From the NCBI RefSeq assembly GCF_000621745.1, contig NZ_JHXK01000009.1, forward strand, positions 62,001-126,000: a stretch of 64,000 bases of DNA, written 5' to 3'. Source of the stretch: Clostridium beijerinckii HUN142. GTDB lineage: Bacteria; Bacillota; Clostridia; Clostridiales; Clostridiaceae. Positions 34,623 through 45,014 of this stretch are shown here, piece after piece; within the stretch, counting starts at the first letter, position 1; every line of letters starts with the position of its first letter. The notes beneath the pieces were generated by a model. That model did no database searches. It was not told the origin of the DNA and saw only the letters and a list, made by a program, of their open reading frames with translations. Both the position numbers and the translations under genes were made by a program.

Positions 34623-35535
34623 ATTTACCTCCCCCAATTCTTCTAATAAAGTAATCTTCAAGGCTATCTCCCGCTAAAAAAATTCCAGTTATTATTAAAT
34701 TATTTCTTGATAATGCTACTGAAACAGATTTAATATCATCTAGATAATCATATAATCGAATTGTTTTATCTGGCATTACTTGAAAGTTTTTTGTATGAAG
34801 TTCCTCTTCTAATATAGTAGCTGCAAAAGATATATCATCTACATTGATTGCAATATGTTTTTTACACTTTTCATTAAGTTCCTCTTGAGTTAACGTTTCT
34901 AATATATTTCCATGAGAAATTATAATATAATGATTAGCAGTATGATAAAGTTCTTCTAAAATGTGGCTTGAGATTAAAATAGTCATTCCTTTTTCTTTAT
35001 TTAATCTTTTAATAAGTTCTCTTATTTCAACAATTCCCACAGGATCAAGTCCATTTACAGGTTCATCTAAAATCAAAAACTCTGGATCATTGATCAGTGC
35101 TAGAGCAATTCCTAATCGCTGCTTCATTCCTAAAGAAAAATCCTTTGCTTTCTTTTTTCCTGTATCTTTTAATCCAACTAATTCTAAAGTATCTTCAATA
35201 ACCCTTTTATCGGGAATTCCTCTTTGAATGCGTTGAATCTCTAAATTTTGATATGCTGTCATATTAGGATATAATGCAGGAGTTTCTACCATGCAACCTA
35301 ATCGCTTTCTTTGTTCTTGTAATTTCTTTTCTCCAGTTTGTCCAAATAAGTAAAGTTCACCAGATGTGGGAAATGATAAGCCAGTGATAAGTCTTATTAA
35401 AGTTGTTTTTCCCGCACCATTTTGTCCAACAAAACCATATATATTTCCTTTTTCTAATTTTATATTTATATTATCCAAGGCTTGTGTATTTTTGTATTTC
35501 TTTGTTAAGTTTTTAGTTTCTAAAACATAAGTCAT
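34615..35535 (-). CDS. ABC transporter ATPase (BcrA/LanF-like)
   Basis: 306 residues: Walker A GQNGAGKTT, signature FSLGMKQR, Walker B FLILDEPVNGLDP, and a C-terminal extension typical of BcrA-type ATPases. With two permeases, a response regulator upstream and a kinase downstream it forms a peptide-antibiotic detoxification module. AAAGGAGATG precedes the start. Transcribed behind direct repeats at 35582-35622. Confidence 0.88.
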   Translation of the reverse strand: MTYVLETKNLTKKYKNTQALDNINIKLEKGNIYGFVGQNGAGKTTLIRLITGLSFPTSGELYLFGQTGEKKLQEQRKRLGCMVETPALYPNMTAYQNLEIQRIQRGIPDKRVIEDTLELVGLKDTGKKKAKDFSLGMKQRLGIALALINDPEFLILDEPVNGLDPVGIVEIRELIKRLNKEKGMTILISSHILEELYHTANHYIIISHGNILETLTQEELNEKCKKHIAINVDDISFAATILEEELHTKNFQVMPDKTIRLYDYLDDIKSVSVALSRNNLIITGIFLAGDSLEDYFIRRIGGGKCD

Positions 35536-35581
35536 AATAACATCTCCTTTGCTTTTCTATACTCTTATTTTAAAAATCATA

Positions 35582-35622
35582 CTTAAAGAAAATCTTAAAC
35601 CAATTCTAAAGAAAACCTTAAA
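35582..35622 (-). promoter_or_regulatory. Direct repeats upstream of the ABC operon
   Basis: On the minus strand TTTAAGGTTTTCTTTAG and TTTAAGATTTTCTTTAAG, about 23 bases apart, each made of two TTTA(A)G half-sites 11 bases apart. This is the layout of an OmpR-family regulator binding region, likely for the adjacent response regulator. Confidence 0.55.
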
Positions 35623-35641
35623 TATTTTCTCCATAACAAAA

Positions 35642-35662
35642 AAGCAGGCTTTACTCCTGCTT
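35642..35662 (-). terminator. Terminator between the response regulator and ABC genes
   Basis: AAGCAGG / CCTGCTT then TTTTTT on the minus strand. It separates the regulator from the ABC genes, giving the latter their own promoter. Confidence 0.8.
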
Positions 35663-35681
35663 ATATATTTCTTTTTATTTA

Positions 35682-36362
35682 TTATTGTAACTTATAACCC
35701 ATTCCCCATATTGTTTCTATATATTCTTCATTGGGATTTGCGCTTTTAAGCTTATTTCTAATATTGCTTATATGTACATTTAGTGTATTATCTTCACTAA
35801 AATATTCTTCATTCCATATACTTTCAAATAAATTTGCCTTTGAAAAGACTTTTTGTGGATGACTTAATAATAAAAATAAAATACCATATTCCTTTGAAGT
35901 TAATACAAGTGTATTTCCGTTTACTATTACTTTCTTTTCCTCTTCATATAATGTAATATCTTTATAAGTTAAAATTGATTTTTTTATATTTGAATCTGAA
36001 CTACAGCGCCTTAAATTACTCTCTACTCTTGCTAATATTTCATTTAAATCAAAAGGCTTGGTCACATAATCATCAGCACCTAAACGTAATAAATCTACCT
36101 TTGTATGTACCATATCCTTTGCTGATAATACGATGACAGGTATATTAGAAAAGCTGCGCAGTTCCCGTAAAATCTCATCTCCACTTTTATATGGCAGCAT
36201 TAAATCTAAAATAACTAAATCATACGTTAAAGTTCTTAATTCTCTCATACCATCTATTCCAGTATTAGATATCTTTATTTCATATCCACTTTCCTTTAAA
36301 AATTCCTTAAGTAGATTACAAATTTCTAAATCATCTTCTATAATTGAAATCCTTTGTTGCAT
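35682..36362 (-). CDS. OmpR-family response regulator of the ABC-exporter cluster
   Basis: 226 residues from ATG 36362 (GGTGATG upstream; a TTG at 36377 is the longer choice). Receiver with LVILDLMLP (Asp58 in the longer numbering) and a winged-helix domain (LVLTSKEYGILFLLLSHPQK). Likely phosphorylated by the kinase at 32241 and acting on the repeats at 35582. Confidence 0.88.
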   Translation of the reverse strand: MQQRISIIEDDLEICNLLKEFLKESGYEIKISNTGIDGMRELRTLTYDLVILDLMLPYKSGDEILRELRSFSNIPVIVLSAKDMVHTKVDLLRLGADDYVTKPFDLNEILARVESNLRRCSSDSNIKKSILTYKDITLYEEEKKVIVNGNTLVLTSKEYGILFLLLSHPQKVFSKANLFESIWNEEYFSEDNTLNVHISNIRNKLKSANPNEEYIETIWGMGYKLQ

Positions 36363-36534
36363 ATCATCACCAACCAAATTACTACTTATTTAACTAAACC
36401 TGTATAATAAATTTAACTATAAACATAATAGTATCATTCTTTTAATATCGTTTCAAATCCATATTGGATTAAAATAGCGGATTTACCAAACGCTTAATTG
36501 TTATCTTTTATTTATTATATGGCTCATCTAATTA

Positions 36535-36900
36535 ATGACAAGTAATTTAACACCCCTTCTTGAAAAAGCTTCAAATGCCGATGCAATTATTTTAGGCTCT
36601 CCAATATATCTGCATTCAGTTACTGGAGCCATGAGATCTTTTTTAGAAAAACTCATATTTCAATATTTAATTTATGACACTAACCATACAAGCCTTTTCC
36701 AAAGAAAAATACCAGCTGGATTTATTTATACGATGAATGTAACTAACGCGTAATTTAACGCTGGATACGAAGATGATCTTAAGTCTCTGAAAACATATAT
36801 ATAACCTTTAGATCCTTTGAATCCTTAGTTGTCAATGATACCTAACAATTCAATGATTATTCAAAATATGTTGCCACGTTATTTGATGATAAAAAAAGAG
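36535..36900 (+). pseudogene. Flavodoxin-family oxidoreductase remnant
   Basis: The plus strand encodes LLEKASNADAIILGSPIYLH and SFLEKLIFQYLIYDTNHTSL, the middle of a flavodoxin-like NAD(P)H oxidoreductase. The N-terminal third is missing. After about 36752 the homology continues in shifted frames (AGYEDDLKSLK, later YVATLFDDKKRE-like) with several stops. Clearly decayed. Confidence 0.75.
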
Positions 36901-36929
36901 AATCACTCAATCTGAGTTTGATTCTCTTT
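36895..36929. terminator. Bidirectional terminator
   Basis: AAAGAGAATCA / TGATTCTCTTT with A and T runs on both sides, after the flavodoxin remnant and after the chemoreceptor gene. Confidence 0.9.
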
Positions 36930-36986
36930 AATTATTTTAATTTTTAAGTTGTAATTTGTATATCTATATTTACATTGTGCCGTATA

Positions 36987-38984
36987 CTAAACCTGAAACT
37001 TCTGTATCATTTCATTTAAATCCTGAGCAAGACGTGTCTGCTCTTGAGCCGTTTTTGCTATCTCATCTGTTGCTCTATTAACTTCATCAATATTGTTTAC
37101 TATTTCATCAGTTTCTTGTGAAGATTTTTGTGCTGTATCAGCCATACTCTCCACCGCTTTAGTAACCTGTTCCATTGTAATTGAAATTTCTTTAGTCATT
37201 TCAGCTATTTCATTTGACATTTTACTTACAAATTCTGCATCCTTATGATTTTCTTTTCCAATTTCAATCATATCTTGAAACTTAGGATTTACTCTTTCCT
37301 TCATGAAAGTTAGTACCTCATCACTATTGTTTGAAAGATTTCTAAATGCATCTTGAACTTTTAAAATTGTACTTTTTATAGATTCTACAGCATCTGAAGA
37401 TTGTTCTGCAAGCCTTCTTACTTCTTCAGCAACTACTGAGAATCCTTTTCCATGTTCACCAGCCCTTGCCGCCTCTATCGCTGCATTTAGTGCTAATAGA
37501 TTTGTCTGCTCTGATATCTCTGCAATAGTATCCGCCATAACTTTTATATTTTCTACTACTTGTCCTTCTTTTATTGCTTGAAGTATTTTTTCTTCTTTTT
37601 CACTAAACACCATTTCTATTTCTTTAATGGATTCCAAAGATCTATTTTGCATATCTTCTACTCTAGTTTTTGCAGCACTTGCATTATTACTTCCTTCTAC
37701 TGCCTTATTGGTTAACACATTAATGCTTGCCTCAACTTCTTCTACTGAAGCGTTTATTTCTTCTGCCGCTGAGCTAGTTTCTTGAATACCAAAATTAATA
37801 TTACCAATTCCAGAATTAATATTTTGAGACATTGCTGAAAATTCTTCAACTGTGGCAAATAATTCTTCACTCGCTGCACTCATATCTTGTGAATTGTTCA
37901 TTATTTTCTTAATTAGATTTATTAAATCCTGCCTCATATGCTCAATTCCTCTAGACATATCTCCAATTTCATCTTTGCGTTTTAAATCTTTTTCTAATGT
38001 CTTTTCAGTAAAATTACCTTCTGATAAGTGTTTAAAGTGTGTCACTGCATTTGCTAATGGTTTTGATACCTTTTTATCTATGTATAAATAGATCGCTATC
38101 CCAACCAAGATTAACACGATAATAGAAGATATAATATTATTTATAACAAATTTTTTTATAAATAGCTGACTTTCAGCTTTACTTTTACCTGTAAATATAA
38201 CTCCAACTGCCTCATTATTATCTCCAGTAATTGGCGAATAGTAAGCATCAAATTTACTTCCTAAAATATCAGCCTCTCCAGAATATACATTATTACTCAA
38301 AACAACTTTTGCAATTTTTTCATCAAGTTTAGTTCCAACAACCCTTTCACCATCTTTTGTTATACTTGTTGCAATTCTTACATCTCCCATAAAAACAGTA
38401 GCATCGCACCCAAATTTACTTTTAACATAATCTACTATATTATTAGAATCTAATCTATATCCTACAGACACAACTCCAATAATATCTCCATTTTCGTTCT
38501 TTACTGGTGCACCTGCTCTAGCTGCAAGTTTAATCTGAGTTCCACTTTCAACTTGAGAGTTTAATTTACCAGCAAGAGCATTTCTTACATTTGCCTGATT
38601 TAAAATGCTATCTCCCTTTTTATCTGGTTCATAAGATCTTATAATTACATTACCTTTTTCATCAGTTATTGTAACAAATTCTACATCTAAATCTTTTAAT
38701 ATATCTTTTAAATCATTAAAAATCTCCTGGTTATCTTTATTTTCAATTCCCTTTATTATTCTAGGATTTAAGGCCAATTGACTTCCAATACTTAAAGACT
38801 CATTTTTCAATTCCTTAATTTTTTCGCTTATTGTTTCATTAGCATTCATTACTTCCGTCTTATTGTTATGATCTGAATAAGAATTAAAGCTAATTGTACT
38901 GATAGCTATATTAGCACTAAACAGTAAAATTGTTAGTCCAAAAATAAATAAAATCAATTTGAACTTTATTGAATTAAATTTCAT
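36987..38984 (-). CDS. Methyl-accepting chemotaxis protein with extracellular Cache-type sensor
   Basis: 665 residues: TM1 about 8-30, an extracellular region of about 250 residues resembling a single Cache domain, TM2 about 280-303, HAMP, and a cytoplasmic signalling domain with the tip [20 protein letters not shown]. The ligand is unknown; Cache receptors commonly bind small organic acids or amino acids. Monocistronic, with terminators on both sides. Confidence 0.92.
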   Translation of the reverse strand: MKFNSIKFKLILFIFGLTILLFSANIAISTISFNSYSDHNNKTEVMNANETISEKIKELKNESLSIGSQLALNPRIIKGIENKDNQEIFNDLKDILKDLDVEFVTITDEKGNVIIRSYEPDKKGDSILNQANVRNALAGKLNSQVESGTQIKLAARAGAPVKNENGDIIGVVSVGYRLDSNNIVDYVKSKFGCDATVFMGDVRIATSITKDGERVVGTKLDEKIAKVVLSNNVYSGEADILGSKFDAYYSPITGDNNEAVGVIFTGKSKAESQLFIKKFVINNIISSIIVLILVGIAIYLYIDKKVSKPLANAVTHFKHLSEGNFTEKTLEKDLKRKDEIGDMSRGIEHMRQDLINLIKKIMNNSQDMSAASEELFATVEEFSAMSQNINSGIGNINFGIQETSSAAEEINASVEEVEASINVLTNKAVEGSNNASAAKTRVEDMQNRSLESIKEIEMVFSEKEEKILQAIKEGQVVENIKVMADTIAEISEQTNLLALNAAIEAARAGEHGKGFSVVAEEVRRLAEQSSDAVESIKSTILKVQDAFRNLSNNSDEVLTFMKERVNPKFQDMIEIGKENHKDAEFVSKMSNEIAEMTKEISITMEQVTKAVESMADTAQKSSQETDEIVNNIDEVNRATDEIAKTAQEQTRLAQDLNEMIQKFQV

Positions 38985-39175
38985 ACTTATCCCCCTCCTG
39001 CCATCTAAAAAATTTTAACCTTCTCTAGGTGTTAAATCATATTAACTCTATACTCCTTGATTTCGTCATTAATTATCAAATTCCTTTTTTATTTCCTTTC
39101 CAAATATATATTTGTAAGTAATATTATCCCATAATCTATTTATAAATTTGATTTTATTATAAATTCATTGAGAAT

Positions 39176-39246
39176 AAAAAAAGTCCCAAACCAAATTAAA
39201 CTGTCCTTAACAAAGGGTACATTTTAAATAGGTTTGAGATTTTTTA
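39176..39246. terminator. Long bidirectional hairpin
   Basis: AAAAAGTCCCAAACC... pairs with ...AGGTTTGAGATTTTT, with further pairing inside (AATTTAAA/TTTAAAT-like arms). Ends the GH31 operon. Confidence 0.7.
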
Positions 39247-39323
39247 TAGTAAATTTATAAGAGTATTGTCTAAAAAATAAGAAAGTTTAAATATGAAATT
39301 GGATCTCTATATGATATTCTTTA

Positions 39324-41765
39324 TTATTTTATAACAAAAGTCAGTGGTTCACCTTTATAAATAAAATCTATGCTCTTGTCATTTACTAAAATTGTACAAG
39401 AACGATTTTTAATAGATTGTTGGAAATCATAATCTGCTTTTCCAATAGTGAATTTACTTTCTTTGTCTTCCCATTTCATCAAAATCTTATTATAAATTCC
39501 TTTCTCATACTCATAACCATCACCACTATCTTCATAAAATTCAAATTCACAATCATCCCCAGGATAAATATGAATTTGAAATGATTTATCGCTCACTTGC
39601 TCCGCATATTGTAACCCTTCTTCCATTGGAATAATAGAACCTGCTCGTATAAATAATGGAATCTTATCTATTGGAGCGTCTGCTATTACATAGCTCCCCC
39701 CACTTAATCGTTCTTTCGTCCAAAAATCATACCAGTCAGCTCCTTTTGGCAAATAACATTTTCTTATTTTAGGTTCGTCAATTGACTTACTATTTGGCTC
39801 ATAATACATCGGATTTGTAACAGGACATACTAATATAGAATCTCCACACATAAATTCGTCACTGATTTCTGTTGCTATTTCGTCATTACTAAAATCAAAC
39901 AAAAGACTTCGAAGCATAGTATAATGATTTTGTGTTACTTTACCAGCCAAAGAATAGAAATATGGAATTAAGCTATATCTTAAATTTATAAACTTTTCAA
40001 TGGCATCGTAAAACATTTCTCCCTTTTCTCCAAAGTTCCATATTTCTCTTGGGGTATCTGTTCCGTGAGATCGGAACATTGGTAAAAATGCACCATATTG
40101 AAACCATCTTACGTATAATTCACGATAAGCCAAATCATTTACACCATCATTATAATCTCCCTGCCAAAACCAAAGTGGGTTCGGGTTATTGTTGCAACCG
40201 CATCCTCTGTTTCTCCATTCACTTCCTACTGTAAAAAATGCTCCAATATCTAATGTCCAATAAGGTAAACCGCTCAAACATAAATTCAAACCTTCTGTAA
40301 TTTGTTTTCTAAAAGTTCCCCAGGTTGCATTAGTATCACCTGACCACAAAACAACGCCATATTTTTGAGAGCCAATATAACCAGACCTTGCCAGATTAAG
40401 AACTCTTTTATCAGGCGATACCTTTCTTTGATTTTCAAAAATGCCTTTCTCATGCATTAATGCAAATAAATTAGCTTTAGCTGGGTCTAAAAACTTTTTA
40501 TGCTCATTTCCCACTAACATAAATCGTTCCCAAGGTTCTCTAATTTTTTCTCCATTCCAATCTGGTCCACTAAATGGTTCCGTTGAATCACACCACCAAG
40601 CATCAAAGCCTCCCTTGTATAACTCTTTCTCTGCTTGTTCCCAGTACATTTTTCTAGCATCTTCATTAAAAGCATCATATGTAGAATTGTCTCCTAATAA
40701 ATATTCAGCTTGTAAAAATTCTTCATAATCCTCTCCACCTACATTCATATTTGGCCAAATAGAAACCATAGTATGAGCATTTAAATCGTGAATTTCTTTA
40801 TTTGCTTTACCTATATCAGGATATCTATTTTTATCTAATCGCTTATTCCCCCACAAACCTTCTTCCCAAGTATGCCAATCTTGTACAATACAATCTATCG
40901 GTACATTTCTTTTTCTATACTCCTTAACTACTTCAACTAATTCTTCTTGGTTTCTATATGTTTCTTTCGACTGAATATAACCAAGCGCCCATTTTGGCAG
41001 CATTGCAGCTCGTCCTGTCATTTTTCTAAAACCGCCTACAATATCATCGAGCTTTTCACCAAAAACAAAATAGTAATCTAATTGCTCTACTACATCTAAA
41101 TAAACATACGCTCCTCTTGAATCATCATTAAAAGTCATCAATGATCCACAATCAAATAAAATACCATAATTTTTATTTGATACCAAACATGGAAACGGAG
41201 TTCTCATATTGTGCTGATATAAGTATTGATAGTTACCTCTATAGTTATAGATTCCTTCTTCTCCTTGTCCTAGTCCATGTATTGCTTCTTTTTCTTGCCA
41301 CTCAAAGGATAATTTTGCTCTATATGCCATTCTATCAATATATGGTTTTAAATTTTCAACGAAGCTTCTTTCTCCATCAACAGTTTGTACTCTTTTAATA
41401 ATAGCTTTTTCACCATTTGTAGAATATTTTTCAACTGGGATTGAAACAAGTTCCTTATCTCTTTCCTTTAGCAATATTTCATCATTCTTACCATTTTTCC
41501 ATACAAATTTTCCTGTCTTCTTATTAATAGTTAAAGTAATTAATCCAGTCCTTAAAATAATAGTATCTTGTGTCTCTTCCACAACAAATTCATTTAATTT
41601 CTCTATTTCATAATTAATCCCAATAACTGATGAATTCTTTATATTTTTCTCTTTTGTATAAGTACATCGAACAATTTCTTTACCCACAGCAGATAACTGA
41701 ATTATTCCATCTTCTAATTTCAAATTTACTATTCTGCCATCCTTATGATATCCTAAAATCTCCAT
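39324..41765 (-). CDS. Glycoside hydrolase family 31 (alpha-glucosidase/alpha-xylosidase type)
   Basis: 813 residues: N-terminal beta-domain, catalytic barrel with nucleophile Asp393 in DAWWCDSTEPF and probable acid/base Asp477 in LWSGDTNATW, then C-terminal beta-domains. No signal peptide, so it should act on imported oligosaccharides. Last gene of an operon with a sugar ABC importer, 16 bases after the permease gene. The exact alpha-linked substrate is not determined by sequence. Confidence 0.9.
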   Translation of the reverse strand: MEILGYHKDGRIVNLKLEDGIIQLSAVGKEIVRCTYTKEKNIKNSSVIGINYEIEKLNEFVVEETQDTIILRTGLITLTINKKTGKFVWKNGKNDEILLKERDKELVSIPVEKYSTNGEKAIIKRVQTVDGERSFVENLKPYIDRMAYRAKLSFEWQEKEAIHGLGQGEEGIYNYRGNYQYLYQHNMRTPFPCLVSNKNYGILFDCGSLMTFNDDSRGAYVYLDVVEQLDYYFVFGEKLDDIVGGFRKMTGRAAMLPKWALGYIQSKETYRNQEELVEVVKEYRKRNVPIDCIVQDWHTWEEGLWGNKRLDKNRYPDIGKANKEIHDLNAHTMVSIWPNMNVGGEDYEEFLQAEYLLGDNSTYDAFNEDARKMYWEQAEKELYKGGFDAWWCDSTEPFSGPDWNGEKIREPWERFMLVGNEHKKFLDPAKANLFALMHEKGIFENQRKVSPDKRVLNLARSGYIGSQKYGVVLWSGDTNATWGTFRKQITEGLNLCLSGLPYWTLDIGAFFTVGSEWRNRGCGCNNNPNPLWFWQGDYNDGVNDLAYRELYVRWFQYGAFLPMFRSHGTDTPREIWNFGEKGEMFYDAIEKFINLRYSLIPYFYSLAGKVTQNHYTMLRSLLFDFSNDEIATEISDEFMCGDSILVCPVTNPMYYEPNSKSIDEPKIRKCYLPKGADWYDFWTKERLSGGSYVIADAPIDKIPLFIRAGSIIPMEEGLQYAEQVSDKSFQIHIYPGDDCEFEFYEDSGDGYEYEKGIYNKILMKWEDKESKFTIGKADYDFQQSIKNRSCTILVNDKSIDFIYKGEPLTFVIK

Positions 41766-41781
41766 TTAATCACCGCCCTCA

Positions 41782-42609
41782 TTAACCTTTAACTGCTCCA
41801 GCTGTCATTCCTGAAACAATATACTTTTGACCTAATAAATAAACTACAATAACTGGCAAACTAGTTAGCATAATATCTGAACAAACTAAATTCCAATCTT
41901 TAAAATACATTCCAAAGAAATTATATACTGAAAGGGTCATTGGCCATTTTGAAGAACTACTTAAAAAGTATAATGGAGATACAAATTCATTCCATGTATT
42001 TAAAAAAGTAAGAACTACAACTGTTGCTAACGCTGGTTTTAATAGTGGAAATATAATATAGATAAATATCCTAATTGGAGAACATCCATCAATTACAGCT
42101 GCTTCATCTAATTCCACTGGAATTCTTGCTATAAACCCATGAAGGAGAAACACCGAAAACGGAAGCTGCATTGCAGTATATAGTAGAACTATTCCAAGCA
42201 TTGAATTCATTAAGTGTAATGCAGACATTACTTTCATTAAGGCTACATAATTTATAGGCATTGTAATTCCTAATATAATAAACATGTAAATGATGCGATT
42301 TAATTTTGTTTTATTTCTACATAATACATAGGAAGCTGCTGCTGCTAAAATAGCACATAAGATTACACTTCCTATAGAATAAACACAACTATTAATAAAA
42401 GATGTTGCAAGCTTTCCTCTTTCTATTACTGTAGAAAAATTTTCAACTGGTACTGGAAATGTAGGAAGTTTCAGATTCATATCAGAAGCTGCTTTGCTAG
42501 TTTTAAGAGCATTAAATAGGATTAACACTAATGGTATAAGAGATATAATCGTTATAACCCATGCAATTCCATTAGAAAATATATTTTGTAATGTTTTTTT
42601 TATTCTCAT
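41782..42609 (-). CDS. Sugar ABC importer permease, MalG type
   Basis: 275 residues, six membrane segments, with the EAA loop EAAVIDGCSPIRIFIYIIFP that contacts the ATPase. The start overlaps the previous permease stop. No ATPase gene is in the cluster, so it must use a shared MsmX-type ATPase encoded elsewhere. Confidence 0.9.
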   Translation of the reverse strand: MRIKKTLQNIFSNGIAWVITIISLIPLVLILFNALKTSKAASDMNLKLPTFPVPVENFSTVIERGKLATSFINSCVYSIGSVILCAILAAAASYVLCRNKTKLNRIIYMFIILGITMPINYVALMKVMSALHLMNSMLGIVLLYTAMQLPFSVFLLHGFIARIPVELDEAAVIDGCSPIRIFIYIIFPLLKPALATVVVLTFLNTWNEFVSPLYFLSSSSKWPMTLSVYNFFGMYFKDWNLVCSDIMLTSLPVIVVYLLGQKYIVSGMTAGAVKG

Positions 42610-43487
42610 TATTCCATCACCTCATTTTTAGTCATTATTTTAATCATAAAGACTCCAATAAATACCATGATTACAAACATAACAGATGATAATGCAGTAC
42701 CAATAGCATACTGACCCATACCAAATTTTTTAAATACTATTGTATACAATACTTCCGTTGTAGATTTTCCTGGGCCACCATTTGTTAATACGTAAATCAT
42801 ATCGAATACTTTCAATCCATAAATTACATTTAATACTGTAGTAGTAGCTAATGTTGGGAGTATTAACGGAAATGTAATATATCGAAATTTTTGTAGTCCT
42901 GTTGCTCCATCAATATTAGCCGCTTCATAATATTCACTAGAGATAGATAAAATACCCGCTATAAAAATAGTCATAATGTATCCAATACCTCTCCAAACAT
43001 CAACTGCAACTACGGATCCAAAAGCAAATTGTGGTGAAGTAAGCCATTGTTTTGCTAATGTATCTAAACCAATGCCTCTAAGAAAAACGTTTAGAATTCC
43101 TATCTTAGGATCAAGAATTGATGTAAAAATCATACCAATAATTAATGTAGATAACACAGATGGCATAAACATAACCCCTCTGTGAAAATTCAAGAATTTT
43201 ATAGATTTTGTTAGCAATACTGCCAATAATAATCCTATAGCATTTTTTAATATTGTCGTAATTATTGTAAACCACAAGGTATTACCTAAAATCTTCATAT
43301 AATTCTCATTGCCTGAAAATATTACTTTGAAATTATCAAATCCAACAAAATTTATTTTATCACTGTAAGCTGACCAGTCTGTAAAGGAATATGCAATGCC
43401 AATAATTCCCGGAATTACAAATAAGACTCCATAAATTATAAGTGCTCCCCATATAAAGTAACTCGGATATATTTTTTTCTTATTCAT
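42609..43487 (-). CDS. Sugar ABC importer permease, MalF type
   Basis: 292 residues with six membrane segments and the EAA loop YEAANIDGATGLQKFRYITF. Partner of the MalG-type permease and of the binding protein encoded upstream. CUT1 family, which imports oligosaccharides. Confidence 0.9.
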   Translation of the reverse strand: MNKKKIYPSYFIWGALIIYGVLFVIPGIIGIAYSFTDWSAYSDKINFVGFDNFKVIFSGNENYMKILGNTLWFTIITTILKNAIGLLLAVLLTKSIKFLNFHRGVMFMPSVLSTLIIGMIFTSILDPKIGILNVFLRGIGLDTLAKQWLTSPQFAFGSVVAVDVWRGIGYIMTIFIAGILSISSEYYEAANIDGATGLQKFRYITFPLILPTLATTTVLNVIYGLKVFDMIYVLTNGGPGKSTTEVLYTIVFKKFGMGQYAIGTALSSVMFVIMVFIGVFMIKIMTKNEVME

Positions 43488-43554
43488 TTACACTTCTCCT
43501 TATTTTTATAGTACTGTAACCAGACAAGTATATCTGGTTACATAATTTAGAATT

Positions 43555-44868
43555 TTACTTCCAATCCTTATCCCCGGCAGCTTTTGCCTGATCTCCTCTA
43601 TTTTTATCAATATTTTTTAGAAGTTCTTCTGGCCCCATCTCTCCAACTAACATTGCAGACATATCTTTGCCTATTTCCATCCATTGAGGATTTATATACT
43701 TGACTGCTGATTGTAATACAACAGCATTCTTAGGATATGATTTATAAAATTCTTTGACTGTATCAGTGTATTTAACTGGAGCATTACTGTATGGAAGCTT
43801 ATTAAATTTAGAAACGTTTTCAGTTAGATAAGTAAGACTTTCATCTGATGCAAGAAAATCTAAATATTCTTGTGCTTCTTTAGCATGTTTAGATTTCGAA
43901 TATATAAGTCTTGATGGTCCTACTGGATTAATATTTAATATTTGATTATCTGCTAAAGGAATCACAAAATATCCAATATCATCTACACTAAAACTAGAAT
44001 CCGCTTTATTGACTTCTGCACCAAAACCTTGGTTAGCGATTGTCATTGCAAATTGGCCTGAAGCGATATTTTTTGGAGCATCAGCATATTTGTTAGACAT
44101 ATAATTGTCTCCCCAATATCCTAGTTTCACCATTTCATTAACTTGTCCTAAAATAGTTTCAAATGTTTTATTTCCTTCCAACTTTGCAGTATTATTATTC
44201 AATTTATCTACTAATCCCGAATCTGCTGTATCCGCTGCTAAAGCTATTTCTGGGAACCATAATGTGTGATGCCATCCATCTGAAACGCTTTCATAAATAG
44301 GAGTAACACCAGATGCCTTTATTTTCTCACATATGTTTTTAAATTCTTGATAATTCTTAGGAATTTGTAAGTTTAACTGTTTGAAAATCTTTTTATTATA
44401 ACCAATTGCCCAGACAGATGATACATCTTGAATAGGTTCTCCATATAGTTTACCGTTTACAGTCAGCTCATTGGCAACTTCTTTATCTATATTTTTTGCC
44501 CAAGATGCACTTGTTAAATCCAACGCATTTTTTTCTGCATTAACTTGTGTCTCTAAATCAAACCTTCCAGCGTTTACAGCAAAAATATCAGTAGCTTCTC
44601 CAGAATTTAATTTTGTCATTAACAAGTTATTATATTGATCTGATGGAACAATTTGATAATCAATCTTGATTCCTGTTTTCTCAGTAAATTTTTTTGCTAA
44701 ATTCAATTCAGCATCTTGAATCCAATCCTGACTTGCCATAAAAGAAATAGTAACGTCATTGTTCTTTGAACTAGATTCTGTAGTGCTAGTACTATTACCA
44801 CAGCTTACTAATGACATAGTTAATCCGGCTAAAGTCACAACTGACAATAACTTTTTAAAATGTTTCAT
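43555..44868 (-). CDS. Extracellular sugar-binding lipoprotein (CUT1)
   Basis: 437 residues from ATG 44868, behind GGGAGGA; the extension to 44883 is ignored. Signal peptide with lipobox LVSC, then a Ser/Thr-rich linker and a family 1 solute-binding fold. Delivers the sugar for the GH31 enzyme. Divergent from the YesM/YesN-type two-component genes, which probably control this operon. Confidence 0.9.
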   Translation of the reverse strand: MKHFKKLLSVVTLAGLTMSLVSCGNSTSTTESSSKNNDVTISFMASQDWIQDAELNLAKKFTEKTGIKIDYQIVPSDQYNNLLMTKLNSGEATDIFAVNAGRFDLETQVNAEKNALDLTSASWAKNIDKEVANELTVNGKLYGEPIQDVSSVWAIGYNKKIFKQLNLQIPKNYQEFKNICEKIKASGVTPIYESVSDGWHHTLWFPEIALAADTADSGLVDKLNNNTAKLEGNKTFETILGQVNEMVKLGYWGDNYMSNKYADAPKNIASGQFAMTIANQGFGAEVNKADSSFSVDDIGYFVIPLADNQILNINPVGPSRLIYSKSKHAKEAQEYLDFLASDESLTYLTENVSKFNKLPYSNAPVKYTDTVKEFYKSYPKNAVVLQSAVKYINPQWMEIGKDMSAMLVGEMGPEELLKNIDKNRGDQAKAAGDKDWK

Positions 44869-45014
44869 AATAATTCCTCCCAATTTATATATTATTGACT
44901 ATTTGTTGCTATGGTTATATTATATATCTGTACTAAGCTGATTTTGAATGTTCATATCTCTCCTATTCCATGTATATTTTTGACTAAATTATTTATTGTA
45001 AGGATTGATTTCGC

